A stretch of 64,000 bases of DNA from Chitinophaga sp. (GCF_017745275.1 NZ_JAGHZS010000013.1:60403-124402), one strand, 5' to 3'. Shown: positions 44,524 to 53,917, counted from the first letter of the stretch. Numbers and translations are program-made. The notes: generated from the sequence alone by a model not told the origin.

Positions 44524-45431
44524 TAAAAATATCCTGCCTGCTTTCTCTTTTCCATGGCGGCTTCGGAGCGTTTATCATCGATACGTGCGCCCCGCTCTGA
44601 TATTTTTGCTTCCATGATTTCGGCAATAATATCTTCAAGTTTATCCGCTTCAGAAATCACTGCAGCGGTACAGGTCATATCACCAACGGTACGGAAGCGT
44701 ACTTTCTGGCGATAAGGTACTTCATCAGCGGTGGTATTGAGGAAAGGGGAGTAAGGCCAGTATAAGCCATCTCTTTCTATAATTTCTCTTTCATGAGAGA
44801 AGTAGATAGATGGTATTTCCAGTTTTTCACGAACGATGTAGTTCCATACATCCAGTTCAGTCCAGTTGGAAATAGGGAATACTCTTACGTTTTCGCCTAT
44901 ATTAATTTTTCCGTTGAGGATATCAAATAATTCGGGGCGTTGCATTTTGGCATTCCACTGGCCAAATTCATCCCGAACGGAGAAGATTCTTTCTTTGGCG
45001 CGGGCTTTTTCTTCATCTCTGCGGGCGCCACCGATGCAGGCATCAAATTTTCCTTCTTCGATGGCATCCAGCAGGGTCACCGTTTGCAATGCGTTTCTGC
45101 TGGCGTATTTGCCGGTTTCTTCCTGTACTTTTCCCTGGTCAATGCTGTCCTGTACATTTCTGACAATGATATCCAGTCCCAGTGAATTCACGAGCCAGTC
45201 GCGGAACGCAATGGTTTCGGGGAAGTTATGACCGGTATCCACATGCAGTAACGCAAAAGGAATTTTACCGGGGTAAAAAGCCTTTTGAGCGAGGCGTACA
45301 AGGGTGATGGAGTCCTTTCCACCGGAGAACAACAGTACCGGTTTCTCGAATTGTGCAACGGTTTCACGAAGTATATAAATGGCTTCATCTTCCAATGCCT
45401 GCGGAAATTCCCAATTTATTTGATGAGTCAT
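44523..45431 (-). CDS. cysD: Sulfate adenylyltransferase small subunit
   Basis: PP-loop ATPase subunit that adenylates sulfate together with CysN. It has 302 residues, the usual length. SGGKDSITLVRLA near residue 36 is the PP-loop, HVDTGHNFPET lies near 64, and the C-terminus has RTVGDMTCTAAVIS and ERGARIDDKRSEAAMEKRKQ. It is cotranscribed with cysH upstream (55 bp spacer). Confidence 0.96.
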   Translation of the reverse strand: MTHQINWEFPQALEDEAIYILRETVAQFEKPVLLFSGGKDSITLVRLAQKAFYPGKIPFALLHVDTGHNFPETIAFRDWLVNSLGLDIIVRNVQDSIDQGKVQEETGKYASRNALQTVTLLDAIEEGKFDACIGGARRDEEKARAKERIFSVRDEFGQWNAKMQRPELFDILNGKINIGENVRVFPISNWTELDVWNYIVREKLEIPSIYFSHEREIIERDGLYWPYSPFLNTTADEVPYRQKVRFRTVGDMTCTAAVISEADKLEDIIAEIMEAKISERGARIDDKRSEAAMEKRKQAGYF

Positions 45432-45486
45432 GGACTATAATAATTTATGCTAAAAACCTGATTTTCTAACGGCGATGTATGCACGA

Positions 45487-46170
45487 TTACCCGTGCAGGC
45501 CGCATTCTTTGTGTGACTGTTCCCACCACCAACGGCCGGCGCGGGGATGTTCACCTGCTTCAATGGCCCTTGTACAGGGGGCACAACCAATGCTGACAAA
45601 GCCTTTGTCGTGCAGCTTGTTATAAGGCACTTTATATTTCTCCAGGTAAGCCAGTACTTCGTCATAGCCCCAGTGGATCAGCGGGTTGTATTTATACAGA
45701 TGGCGTTGTGCGTCCCATTCCAGGGTTTCCATGCCCTGCCGGTTATCGGATTGTTCTGCCCTTAGGCCGGTAATCCATACTTTCACGCCTTCCAACGCCC
45801 TGTTGAGAGGAACTACTTTGCGGATACCACAACACTCTTTGCGGTTTTCCACAGATTCGTAAAAGCTGTTAGGTCCTTTGGCGGCGAGTAATTTTTCGAC
45901 GGCAGCGGTTTCGGGGTAAAATACTTCTACTGGTTGTTTGTAACGGGCCATAGTGAGGTCCATTACATCGTATGTTTCCTGGAAAAGGCGACCCGTGTCA
46001 AGGGTAAAAACTCTAACCGGCAAGTGGTTACGCCAGATAATATCTGCTATTACCTGGTCTTCCTGGCCAAATGAGGTAGAAAAGGCTACAGCGCCCGGGT
46101 ATTGCTCCAACAGGTACTGTATGGCTTCTTCCACTGACTTGTTGGCCAACGCAGTGGTAATGTCTGTCAT
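45487..46170 (-). CDS. cysH: Adenylylsulfate (APS) reductase
   Basis: Reduces activated sulfate to sulfite with thioredoxin electrons. It has 227 residues. Besides the PP-loop-like STSFGQEDQV (31-40), it keeps the 4Fe-4S cysteines: CC at 113-114 and Cys196/Cys199 in IGCAPC. Cys223 in ECGLH is the redox cysteine. These Cys pairs mark the APS-type rather than the PAPS-type enzyme. This agrees with the lack of an APS kinase gene (cysC) here. Confidence 0.92.
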   Translation of the reverse strand: MTDITTALANKSVEEAIQYLLEQYPGAVAFSTSFGQEDQVIADIIWRNHLPVRVFTLDTGRLFQETYDVMDLTMARYKQPVEVFYPETAAVEKLLAAKGPNSFYESVENRKECCGIRKVVPLNRALEGVKVWITGLRAEQSDNRQGMETLEWDAQRHLYKYNPLIHWGYDEVLAYLEKYKVPYNKLHDKGFVSIGCAPCTRAIEAGEHPRAGRWWWEQSHKECGLHG

Positions 46171-46404
46171 GTAGATCTTCCTTATTGATTGATATGTCTA
46201 GTGCCAGCGGAGCAATTACGGTCACTCCTGTAACAAAAATACATAAAACCTATAAAAAAGATAGACTAATAAAATAAAAAAAAGCAATTTTCTTACAAAG
46301 TGGCCATGATGGTGGATATTATCCGGTAGGTAATATGCTGTTTATTTTTAATAATTGTGTTTGGGGAAAGGAATATAGGGAGATGGGAAAGGCAATAATC
46401 ATTA

Positions 46405-46436
46405 GCACCAGCCGGCCATATCAGCCAGCTGGTGCC
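46405..46436 (-). terminator. Terminator-like hairpin after the Rrf2 gene
   Basis: GCACCAGCCGGC and GCCAGCTGGTGC pair with one mismatch over 12 bp, 19-50 nt past the Rrf2 stop on the minus strand. The following bases are AT-rich but not a T-run. The rest of the 46171-46454 spacer is an AT-rich cysH promoter region with no other feature that I can support. Confidence 0.5.
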
Positions 46437-46454
46437 TGTACGTGAAACCCGGTA

Positions 46455-46871
46455 TTAGCTCCGGGTCAGGATATCTTTTAATGTTTTGTTTTCCAGTATT
46501 TTAAGAGCGGAATCCCTTACTTTTCCCATCACTTCATTCAACCCGCAAACGGCTTCATCACGGCAGTTTTCGCAACGCTCGTAATAGTTGAGGCTCACGC
46601 AGGGAAGCAGGGCGATAGGGCCGTCCAGTAAACGGATGATTTTAGCCAATGCAATCTCCTTGGGAGGACGCATCAGGTAATACCCGCCACCTTTTCCTTT
46701 TTTACTGCCAAGGATACCGGCATTCTTCAATTCCAGCAAAATATTTTCCAGGAATTTGATAGAGATATTTTTCTCCTGTGCAATCTCAGAGATAAGGATG
46801 GGGCCTTTATCTACATTCTCTGCTAGGTGTACTAATGCGTGAAATGCGTATTGTGTTTTTTTTGATAACAT
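46455..46871 (-). CDS. Rrf2 family transcriptional regulator
   Basis: A 138-residue winged-helix regulator (MLSKKTQYAFHALVHLAE start, helix-turn-helix about 28-52, wing KGKGGGYYLMRPP). Four cysteines cluster near 92-110 (C-x8-C-x2-C-x5-C), a pattern different from the IscR set but able to bind a metal or Fe-S cluster. It lies directly upstream of cysH-cysD-cysN on the same strand, so a role in sulfate-assimilation control is likely by position, similar to CymR-type Rrf2 proteins. This is inference. Confidence 0.9.
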   Translation of the reverse strand: MLSKKTQYAFHALVHLAENVDKGPILISEIAQEKNISIKFLENILLELKNAGILGSKKGKGGGYYLMRPPKEIALAKIIRLLDGPIALLPCVSLNYYERCENCRDEAVCGLNEVMGKVRDSALKILENKTLKDILTRS

Positions 46872-46943
46872 ACTGACTGGTTTGCATCCCTCCCGGATGA
46901 AAAAATGGTGCGGTGCGCACTTAATATTCCTGTAAAGATAAGC

Positions 46944-47097
46944 AGTTTTTAGCTGTTAGCCATTAGGTAGAGCAGAAAGCATAAAGCGGAAAGCAAAAAG
47001 CTATTGAAGCGAATAATATAAACGGAAAGAATAATTTAAATATTCGCTCTTGATCATCCGCTTTAATAGCTTTTTGCTTTCCGCTTTATGCTCTCTA
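46944..47097. repeat. Composite family A fragment plus family B inverted repeat (B5)
   Basis: An AGC-heptad fragment (46944-46965) is fused to a full family B palindrome starting AGAGCAGAAAGCATAAAGC (46970) and ending with the dapB TAG stop at 47095-47097. The right arm is one heptad shorter than the left. The core is CTATTGAAGCGAATAAT. It separates dapB from the Rrf2 gene, both on the minus strand. Confidence 0.88.
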
Positions 47098-47805
47098 AAA
47101 TCCGAGTACCTCGCTCATGGTGAAAACGCCGGTTTTGCCTTTGAGCCATTCTGCTGCCACTACAGCGCCGGCAGCAAAGCCTTCCCTGGAATGGGCGGTA
47201 TGGGTAATGGTAATATCGTCGATGGGGGAGGTGTAGTTGATGATATGGGTACCTGGCGCCGGGTCTATTCTTTTGGAAATAATAGACAGCTGTTCGGGCT
47301 GACTGGTTTCCTCATTTACCCAGCCGGTTTTGCGGGTAACAGAAGCCAGCAGTTGTTCTGCCAGGGAGATAGCGGTGCCGCTGGGGGCATCCTTTTTTTG
47401 TGTGTGATGAATTTCTTCCATCCACACATTGTATTGTGGCTGATTGGCCATAAGGGCCGCCAGTTTCTTATTCAGTTCAAAGAAGATATTAACGCCTACA
47501 CTGAAATTGGTGGCATGTAAAAAGGCCTGCTTTTTTTCGATGCAGCGGGCATTAATTTCGGGTAATTTATCGAGCCAGCCGGTGGTGCCGGAAACAACCG
47601 GTACATTGGCTTCAAAGCACTTTAATACGTTTTCGTAGGCAGTTTCAGGTACGGTAAACTCGATGGCTACATCTGCCTGGCTCAGTGCCTCCTTTGTCAG
47701 GATATCTTTACTGGTAGCCCGGATAACAATTTCATGTCCTTTAGCAGTAGCAATAGCATCTATTGCCTTTCCCATTTTACCATATCCGATGAGCGCAATT
47801 TTCAT
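47095..47805 (-). CDS. dapB: 4-hydroxy-tetrahydrodipicolinate reductase
   Basis: NAD(P)H-dependent reductase of the lysine/diaminopimelate pathway. It has 236 residues. The GYGKMG nucleotide-binding motif is at residues 7-12, GTTGW near 75, and the diagnostic HHTQKKDAPSGTA near 133. It is downstream of DUF5683 in the parA-parB-DUF5683-dapB set, 41 bp away. Its TAG stop is the outer end of repeat B5. Confidence 0.95.
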   Translation of the reverse strand: MKIALIGYGKMGKAIDAIATAKGHEIVIRATSKDILTKEALSQADVAIEFTVPETAYENVLKCFEANVPVVSGTTGWLDKLPEINARCIEKKQAFLHATNFSVGVNIFFELNKKLAALMANQPQYNVWMEEIHHTQKKDAPSGTAISLAEQLLASVTRKTGWVNEETSQPEQLSIISKRIDPAPGTHIINYTSPIDDITITHTAHSREGFAAGAVVAAEWLKGKTGVFTMSEVLGF

Positions 47806-47846
47806 GACCCTTAAAAGTTGTATTTAGATTGATTGATAAAGATTGA

Positions 47847-48560
47847 TTAAAGGCCGGCAACGTAGCGGATACCCTTGCTTTTTTTGCCGCCTATAGACAG
47901 GTGCACGCCTATGCCCAGTGTACGGTTGTTGATCAGTGTAGGGCTAACACGCATACTGAGATCGTCAGACATATCGAAATTGCGCAGGTGTGCAAATACG
48001 GTGGCATCCACAATGTTCAGTCCATAAGCCAATATGAAAAACAGCACGGAATAGTCTACGTATTGGCGATATTGGTCACGATTTACCTTTAGCCCCTCAT
48101 TAGAAAATCGTTTGATCCGTTCATCTGTTGTTTCCGTATCCGGGTTACCATCCATCCGAAGGCGGTAGGCATCACGGAATAGCTTATAGGTATTCATGTT
48201 GTCAATAAAGAAGTAGGTACAGGTACCAAGGGCAGCATATACCAGTGGCATTTTCCAGTACTCCCGGTTGTAAGCCTGTCCCAGGCCTGGTACTACGGCT
48301 GAATACAGCGCTGCTTTACGTGGGCTGTGGGGTAACCGGCTATTGGGAACGTAAGCAGAATCGGTAAAGATGGCTTTATTTGCTTTCACCGTATCCGTTC
48401 CCGGAGCAGGTATAGGCCGTATCAGCGTATCCATTGTTTTGGCGATGGGTCGCAGGGTATCCTGTTGTGCCCTGAGGGGAGCAGCAATTACCATTGCAAG
48501 CAAAAACAATAAACAGCCACGTTGTAATAGATGAAGTATGTATTCCGACTTATTAGCCAC
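47847..48560 (-). CDS. DUF5683 family protein, exported
   Basis: A 237-residue protein with a signal peptide (residues 1-31, ending APLRAQ). The start is a GTG (encoding MANKSEY) that overlaps the parB stop by 8 bp. The conserved core RKAALYSAVVPGLGQAYNREYWKMPLVYAALG contains a membrane helix and a glycine-rich turn; a second helix lies near 170. DUF5683 typically follows parB in Bacteroidota; its function is unknown. Confidence 0.88.
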   Translation of the reverse strand: MANKSEYILHLLQRGCLLFLLAMVIAAPLRAQQDTLRPIAKTMDTLIRPIPAPGTDTVKANKAIFTDSAYVPNSRLPHSPRKAALYSAVVPGLGQAYNREYWKMPLVYAALGTCTYFFIDNMNTYKLFRDAYRLRMDGNPDTETTDERIKRFSNEGLKVNRDQYRQYVDYSVLFFILAYGLNIVDATVFAHLRNFDMSDDLSMRVSPTLINNRTLGIGVHLSIGGKKSKGIRYVAGL

Positions 48561-49470
48561 CGTATATATCTATTTTTTCCAGGATGCTATCCAGCTCTTC
48601 ATCTGAATAGAATTCAATTAAAATACTTCCTTTGCCGCTTTTGCCTCTGTCCAGTTTTACTTTAGTCGAGAAATGAGAAGCCAGTTGGTCCTGAATTTTC
48701 TGGAAAGCAGGGGCCAGCTTCAGTTTAGCAGATTTCTGCTGAGGATTTTTGTCAGATTGATTAATTCTACGTGCCAGCTCTTCTGTTTGACGAACAGACA
48801 GGCCACCTTTGAGGATTTCGTTGTAGAGGAACAGTTGGTTTTCTACATTTTCCACACCGGTGAGTACACGGGCATGTCCCATGCTGAGTTGGCCATTGCG
48901 TACTGCTACCTGGATATCCGGTGGCAGTTTGAGTAAGCGTATATAGTTGGTAACGGTACTTCTTTCTTTGCCCATGCGGTCGGCTACCTGTTCCTGTGTG
49001 AGGGAACATTCTTCCATTAACCGTTTGTAGCTTAATCCCACCTCAATAGCGTTGAGGTTTTCACGTTGCAGATTTTCCAGCAGCGCGAGTTCCAGGAGTT
49101 CTTGGTCGTTTACCTGGCGAACATAGGCTGGAATATCTTTCAGGCCGGCTAATTTGCTGGCTCTGAGGCGTCGTTCACCGGCAATCAGCTGGTATTTTTT
49201 CAGGCTGATTTTAGCAACGGTAATCGGCTGTATAATGTCATGGAGCTTAATAGACTGGCTTAACTCCTGCAAGGAAACCTCATCGAAGTCACGACGCGGC
49301 TGTTTCGGATTGGTAACAATCTGATCGAGCGAAATGCGTTCAATACCGGTAGCAGTAGCTACTACCTTATCACCCAGGGTACTGGCAGTCTGCTTCAGAT
49401 CTGTGTCGATGTTTTGAAGCAGTGAGCGGATGCCTTTACCCAATGCCTCTTTCTTACTTGGATTGGTCAT
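48553..49470 (-). CDS. parB: Chromosome partitioning protein ParB
   Basis: Centromere-binding CTPase of the chromosome segregation system. It has 305 residues. The N-terminal ParB/Sulfiredoxin domain (about 40-130) has the GERRLRASKLAGL CTP-binding box, then a helix-turn-helix (LTQEQVADRMGKERSTVTNYIRLLKLP) and NGQLSMGHARVL. A C-terminal dimerisation helix ends the protein. Overlaps parA by 17 bp. I found no convincing full parS site in the window. Confidence 0.95.
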   Translation of the reverse strand: MTNPSKKEALGKGIRSLLQNIDTDLKQTASTLGDKVVATATGIERISLDQIVTNPKQPRRDFDEVSLQELSQSIKLHDIIQPITVAKISLKKYQLIAGERRLRASKLAGLKDIPAYVRQVNDQELLELALLENLQRENLNAIEVGLSYKRLMEECSLTQEQVADRMGKERSTVTNYIRLLKLPPDIQVAVRNGQLSMGHARVLTGVENVENQLFLYNEILKGGLSVRQTEELARRINQSDKNPQQKSAKLKLAPAFQKIQDQLASHFSTKVKLDRGKSGKGSILIEFYSDEELDSILEKIDIYGG

Positions 49471-50275
49471 CGTTGATAGCTAGGATTTTGTCTTTGGATT
49501 TAATTTTAGTGTAGTTATGTTTCTGCAGAATTTCTTTCGCCAGGTTCAGGTAATTAATAGCACCGGTACTGGCGGCATCATACATAATTACAGATTTACC
49601 AAAGCTGGGAGCTTCACCCAGTTTGGTATTACGGTGAATGATGGTGTTAAACACACTTTCTTCAAAATGTTGTTTTACTTCATCCACCACCTGGTTGCTG
49701 AGACGCAAACGACCATCGTACATGGTCATCAGGATGCCTTCAATTTCCAGGTCAGTATTCAGGCGGCTTTGTACAATTTTGATGGTATTGAGTAATTTAC
49801 CCAATCCTTCCAGTGCAAAAAATTCGCATTGTACAGGGATGATCACGGAGTTAGATGCTACCAGTGCATTTACGGTGATCAGGCCGAGGGAAGGGGAACA
49901 GTCTACAATTACAAAATCATAATCCGCTTCCACGCTATCTATTACCTGTTTCATCACTCTTTCCCGGGTAGGGTGATTGATGAGTTCCAGTTCAGCACCT
50001 ACCAGGTCAATATGGGAGGGCAGCACTTTCAGGTTAGGAGTATCTGATTCCAGTATCACGTCTTTGGCATGCACATCGTTCACCATACAATCATACAAGC
50101 TCTGCTGCACATTACGCAGGTCGAAACCCAGTCCTGTGGTGCTGTTTGCCTGAGGATCCGCATCTACCAGCAATGTTTTAAATTCCAGCACAGCCAGGCT
50201 GCTTGCCAGGTTTATTGCACTTGTAGTTTTTCCTACGCCACCTTTCTGGTTAGCGATTGCGATTATTCTAGCCAT
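49454..50275 (-). CDS. parA: Chromosome partitioning ATPase ParA
   Basis: Walker-type ATPase of the parABS system. It has 273 residues. The deviant Walker A KGGVGKTTSAINLA is at 11-24, Walker A' DADPQANSTTGLG near 40, and Walker B FVIVDCSPSLG near 125. It leads the minus-strand block parA-parB-DUF5683-dapB, which positions and separates chromosome origins. Its start region has no clear promoter consensus. Confidence 0.96.
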   Translation of the reverse strand: MARIIAIANQKGGVGKTTSAINLASSLAVLEFKTLLVDADPQANSTTGLGFDLRNVQQSLYDCMVNDVHAKDVILESDTPNLKVLPSHIDLVGAELELINHPTRERVMKQVIDSVEADYDFVIVDCSPSLGLITVNALVASNSVIIPVQCEFFALEGLGKLLNTIKIVQSRLNTDLEIEGILMTMYDGRLRLSNQVVDEVKQHFEESVFNTIIHRNTKLGEAPSFGKSVIMYDAASTGAINYLNLAKEILQKHNYTKIKSKDKILAINDDQSK

Positions 50276-50342
50276 TGTGTAATTTAAAAATTCAAAGGTT
50301 ATTTATAGGATAAAGGATAAATCATGAATGATCACTTCTTCC

Positions 50343-51023
50343 TCAAACCTCTATAGTACTGCCTATTTCAGGAAGTATCAAATCCAGCCCCGCATCTTCA
50401 AATTGTTGTAATGCTTCTTTCACATCAATCTTAACGTAGCCAAATGTATTGTAGTGTACACCAATTATTTTGTCGCATTCAATTAACTCCGCGGCTGCAA
50501 TTGCATCTTCAATACCCATCGTGAAATTATCACCGATGGGCAGTACCGCAAAATCCAGAGAGGCAATGGCCGGTACCAGCTCCATGTCTAACGTGAGCGC
50601 AGTATCGCCGGAATAATAAAAATTACCTTCTTCCGTCATAAATATAAATCCCATCGGATTGCCACCATAAGTACCATCTGGTAAACTGCTGGAATGCTGT
50701 GCTGTTACACATTTCACGGTACCAAAATCAAATTTCCATTTACCACCGGTATTCATGGGATGCAGTTTTTCCACCCCCTGTTTTCCCGCCCAGGTCACAA
50801 TTTCATAATTGGATACTACCGTAGCATTGGTCCGTTTTGCCAGGTCCAGCAAGTCTGCCGTATGATCCTCATGACCATGCGACACAAATATATAATCCGC
50901 CGTAATGGCATGGATATCTACTTTTTGGGCCAGTTCATTGTGGGTGATAAAAGGATCAAAAAGAATCTTTTTACCCTTTATTTCCACTGCAAAACAGGAA
51001 TGTCCATAGCAAGTATACTTCAT
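50343..51023 (-). CDS. UPF0173 metal-dependent hydrolase (MBL fold)
   Basis: A 226-residue metallo-beta-lactamase-fold hydrolase of the UPF0173 group. The metal motif is SHGHEDHTAD at 48-57, with a further His at GHS near residue 8. Substrate unknown. It lies upstream of parA on the same strand, and the inverted repeat C3 sits 18 bp before its start. Confidence 0.9.
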   Translation of the reverse strand: MKYTCYGHSCFAVEIKGKKILFDPFITHNELAQKVDIHAITADYIFVSHGHEDHTADLLDLAKRTNATVVSNYEIVTWAGKQGVEKLHPMNTGGKWKFDFGTVKCVTAQHSSSLPDGTYGGNPMGFIFMTEEGNFYYSGDTALTLDMELVPAIASLDFAVLPIGDNFTMGIEDAIAAAELIECDKIIGVHYNTFGYVKIDVKEALQQFEDAGLDLILPEIGSTIEV

Positions 51024-51041
51024 ATTAACCGTTTTATTGCG

Positions 51042-51154
51042 GAATTACGAATTACAAATTACAAATGACGGATTTGTATGGAGATAGTAAACGGGAAGAA
51101 TTTTCGCTATTATCTCCCCACAAATCCGTCATTTGTAATTTGTAATTCGTAATT
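51042..51154. repeat. Family C heptad inverted repeat (C3)
   Basis: GAATTAC heptads, then AAATGACGGATTTGT and GGAGATAG, pair with the complement on the other side, over about 45 bp with a 17 nt loop. The core AACGGGAAGAATTTTCGCTAT is related to C1 (same block on the opposite strand). It lies directly upstream of the UPF0173 hydrolase gene. Confidence 0.9.
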
Positions 51155-51515
51155 CTTTCTAAAAGTAGCTTAATCGGACAAAAATACAACGATTACATAA
51201 AAATCGGGTGCTGTAGTATATTTATTTATACACAAACTATTCGCAGAACAGGCCACTCAATTTGTTAACGGGTTCGTTTCTAACCAGTTTAAGCAGGGGT
51301 AAGTTTAATATATTATTAAAATATTAAAATTATCTATTGTATACCGGCCAGCCAGCAAATGTACTGTTTCTGCCAGCTTAATAAAAAAAATAAAAACATA
51401 CAATGTTCTCCTTTGTTATTCGTCTGTATACCAGCAGGTAACCAGTTTTAACTTTTATAACCAGATTACTTGCATTAAATTGGCTGATTATTATATACTA
51501 TATTAAAATTTTATA
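51155..51515. other. AT-rich spacer before the metallophosphoesterase gene
   Basis: A 361 bp intergenic stretch between divergent genes, with AT-rich tracts (around 51308-51340 and 51488-51512). I see no gene and no strong promoter match, and leave it as unannotated. Confidence 0.5.
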
Positions 51516-52784
51516 ATGCGACCTGGGTTAAATTCTGTTATTCTCATTGTTTTTCTCCTATTGTTGGACATATACGTGTTTCAGGCGGTGAGAGCCATGG
51601 TGTATATGTCGGCCCCCCGGGTAAGAAACATCACCTTCTCTGTTTACTGGTTTATATCCATTACCATCCTGCTGACCATTGCCCTGCTGCCGTATATCAA
51701 CTGGCACAACTGGCCTGCTCCGGTTAAATCTACCCTGACCGCTATTTTCATGGGATTGGTAGTGGCAAAACTGCTGGTAACGGTATTCCTGCTGCTGGAC
51801 GATGTAAGAAGAGGCATTGTATGGGTCATCCGCCGTTTCTCCGGCACACCCACCGCGGATGTAGCGCCGGGCGTAGTGAGTGGTATTACCCGTTCCCAAT
51901 TCCTGAGCCGCCTTGGATTAATTACCGGCGGTGCTTTCTTTGGCACCCTGATGTACGGCTTTTCCAATAAGTACAACTACCGTGTGCATAAAATAAAGCT
52001 GGCATTTAAGCAACTACCTGAAGCCTTTAAAGGGCTGCGAATTGTACAGATTTCGGATATTCACTCCGGCAGCTTCGCCGACCATAACGCGGTACTGAAA
52101 GGAATCAAATTGATCAACGATCAGAAGCCTGACCTGGTGCTGTTTACCGGCGATCTTGTGAATGACCGGGCCGATGAAATGAACCAGTGGATGGATGCCT
52201 TCCGCCAGGTGAAAGCCCCGATGGGCGTTTATTCTTCTCTCGGCAACCATGATTACGGTGAATACTATCCATGGCCCGATAAAACACCCAATGGCTACAG
52301 TGCTATGCAACGCGCCAACCTGGAACGCCTCAAGGCTGTACACGGGGAGCTGGGTTGGAAACTGATGCTGAATGAGAACGTGGTACTGGAACGTAACGGG
52401 CAGCAAATTGCCCTGCTGGGAGTGGAGAACTGGAGTGCTATTAAGCGTTTCCCCCGCTATGGTGACCTGAAACGCGCCTATGAGGGAATCGATCATATTC
52501 CGTTCAAGATATTATTGTCGCACGACCCTACCCACTGGAATGCACAGGTGCGCCCGGAATACCCTGATATTAACCTGATGCTGGCCGGCCATACCCATGG
52601 TATGCAGTTCGGCGTGGAAATCCCGGGCCTGAAATGGAGCCCGGCCCAGTACTTCTACAAGGAATGGGCGGGATTATACAGGAAGGGAGAGCAATTCCTG
52701 TACGTAAACCGTGGTTTCGGTTTCCTGGGTTACCCGGGAAGAGTAGGTATTTTACCGGAAATCACGGTGATAGACCTGGCATAA
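51516..52784 (+). CDS. Membrane-anchored metallophosphoesterase (YkuE-like)
   Basis: A 422-residue protein. Residues 1-110 form about three or four membrane helices, then a soluble calcineurin-like domain faces outward. Metal motifs are SDIHSG near 182, TGDLVND near 213, LGNHDYGEY near 243, SHDPTHWN and GHTHGMQFG near 330-360. Such YkuE-like enzymes hydrolyse phosphodiester or pyrophosphate lipids; substrate unknown here. Confidence 0.88.
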   Translation: MRPGLNSVILIVFLLLLDIYVFQAVRAMVYMSAPRVRNITFSVYWFISITILLTIALLPYINWHNWPAPVKSTLTAIFMGLVVAKLLVTVFLLLDDVRRGIVWVIRRFSGTPTADVAPGVVSGITRSQFLSRLGLITGGAFFGTLMYGFSNKYNYRVHKIKLAFKQLPEAFKGLRIVQISDIHSGSFADHNAVLKGIKLINDQKPDLVLFTGDLVNDRADEMNQWMDAFRQVKAPMGVYSSLGNHDYGEYYPWPDKTPNGYSAMQRANLERLKAVHGELGWKLMLNENVVLERNGQQIALLGVENWSAIKRFPRYGDLKRAYEGIDHIPFKILLSHDPTHWNAQVRPEYPDINLMLAGHTHGMQFGVEIPGLKWSPAQYFYKEWAGLYRKGEQFLYVNRGFGFLGYPGRVGILPEITVIDLA

Positions 52785-52897
52785 GGAAAGGTTGACCGAC
52801 AGAAAAGCAGTGTTTAACCCCACAATCGTCCTATTCATGGGATCTGCGGTGTTTAATGGTGAATTACGCTTATCTTGCAGGTACGTACTCATTAAAC

Positions 52898-53806
52898 ATG
52901 CGCCTATACTTCTTAACCTTCCTGTTGTTATGTAGCCGTGTTGCAGCGGGACAAACTTTGGCAGAGCTGGAAAAACAGCTGGATTCGCTGCTGCAGAAGC
53001 AGCAGAAGAGTGAAGTAGTGGCTGGTATCGGCTATGGCAATAATCCGGCTTATGGAAGTAAAGTGGCCAACTTTGAGACGCCGATCATTTTAAAAACATT
53101 TCTGTCTCCTTCGCTGAGTTATTATCACAAGAGCGGTTTTTACGCCGGCGTTAGCAGTTATTATCTCTTCAATGCTAATAGTAACCCCTGGTTTGAATGG
53201 GACCTGACTGCTGGTTACGACTATACGAAAAACAAGAATTTCCTTACCGGGATTTCGTATACCCGTTATATATATGCTGATTCCAGTGACGTACCCGCTA
53301 CGCCGATTAAGAATGAAATATTTGCTTATTTCTATTACCGCAAATGGTGGCTGCAGCCGGGTTTGAGCCTGGATTACGGATGGGGAAAAGATGTGGCAAA
53401 GGGCATGCATGTTCGGGAAACGCTCCGTGGAAACGACTTTAACGTTATTGCCGCCATCCGGCATCCATTCATTTATTCCGGCGTATTAGCCCGGACAGAC
53501 GTGATTATGTTCACTCCTTCTGTAAATTTTACATTGGGTACTGCCAACTATTACAGTAATCTGAAAGCATTCCAGTATATCTCCCGGTCAACGAAGCTGA
53601 TGAAAGCAAAAAGGCATCCGGGTAAGGAATTAAATTTTGAAGATCATACCGATTTTGAACCCCGCGCAGTGGATGTTACCCTGAATCTTTCCTACTTTAT
53701 AGGCCGTATTAACCTGGCGCCTTCTTTCACTGTTTTCAAGTCTCTCGGCGGAACCGACGAGGGAATTATGAGTTACTTCACCGCCCGTATGGCATACAGT
53801 TTTTGA
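52898..53806 (+). CDS. Predicted outer-membrane beta-barrel protein
   Basis: A 302-residue protein with a signal peptide (ending RVAAGQ near residue 18). The start is taken at the ATG at 52898; an upstream frame adds 14 residues before the hydrophobic stretch. A short coiled segment LAELEKQLDSLLQKQQK follows, then alternating aromatic strands and a C-terminal aromatic residue (MAYSF), typical of an outer-membrane barrel. I do not recognise the family. A second barrel protein lies 111 bp downstream. Confidence 0.78.
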   Translation: MRLYFLTFLLLCSRVAAGQTLAELEKQLDSLLQKQQKSEVVAGIGYGNNPAYGSKVANFETPIILKTFLSPSLSYYHKSGFYAGVSSYYLFNANSNPWFEWDLTAGYDYTKNKNFLTGISYTRYIYADSSDVPATPIKNEIFAYFYYRKWWLQPGLSLDYGWGKDVAKGMHVRETLRGNDFNVIAAIRHPFIYSGVLARTDVIMFTPSVNFTLGTANYYSNLKAFQYISRSTKLMKAKRHPGKELNFEDHTDFEPRAVDVTLNLSYFIGRINLAPSFTVFKSLGGTDEGIMSYFTARMAYSF

Positions 53807-53917
53807 TTTCCTTTAACAAATAGCACGGAATTTGTATTTACGGCCAGCGTAATTGCAAGATAGGGGTATCATGTTCCAGAGACGTCTATATTTTAACCAT
53901 TACTAACAAATGTTTTT

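Noticed and set aside
46438..46448. Sequence resembling one half of a parS site (CGTGAAAC)
   Set aside because: Only a half-site, with no complementary half next to it, so no parS call is made.
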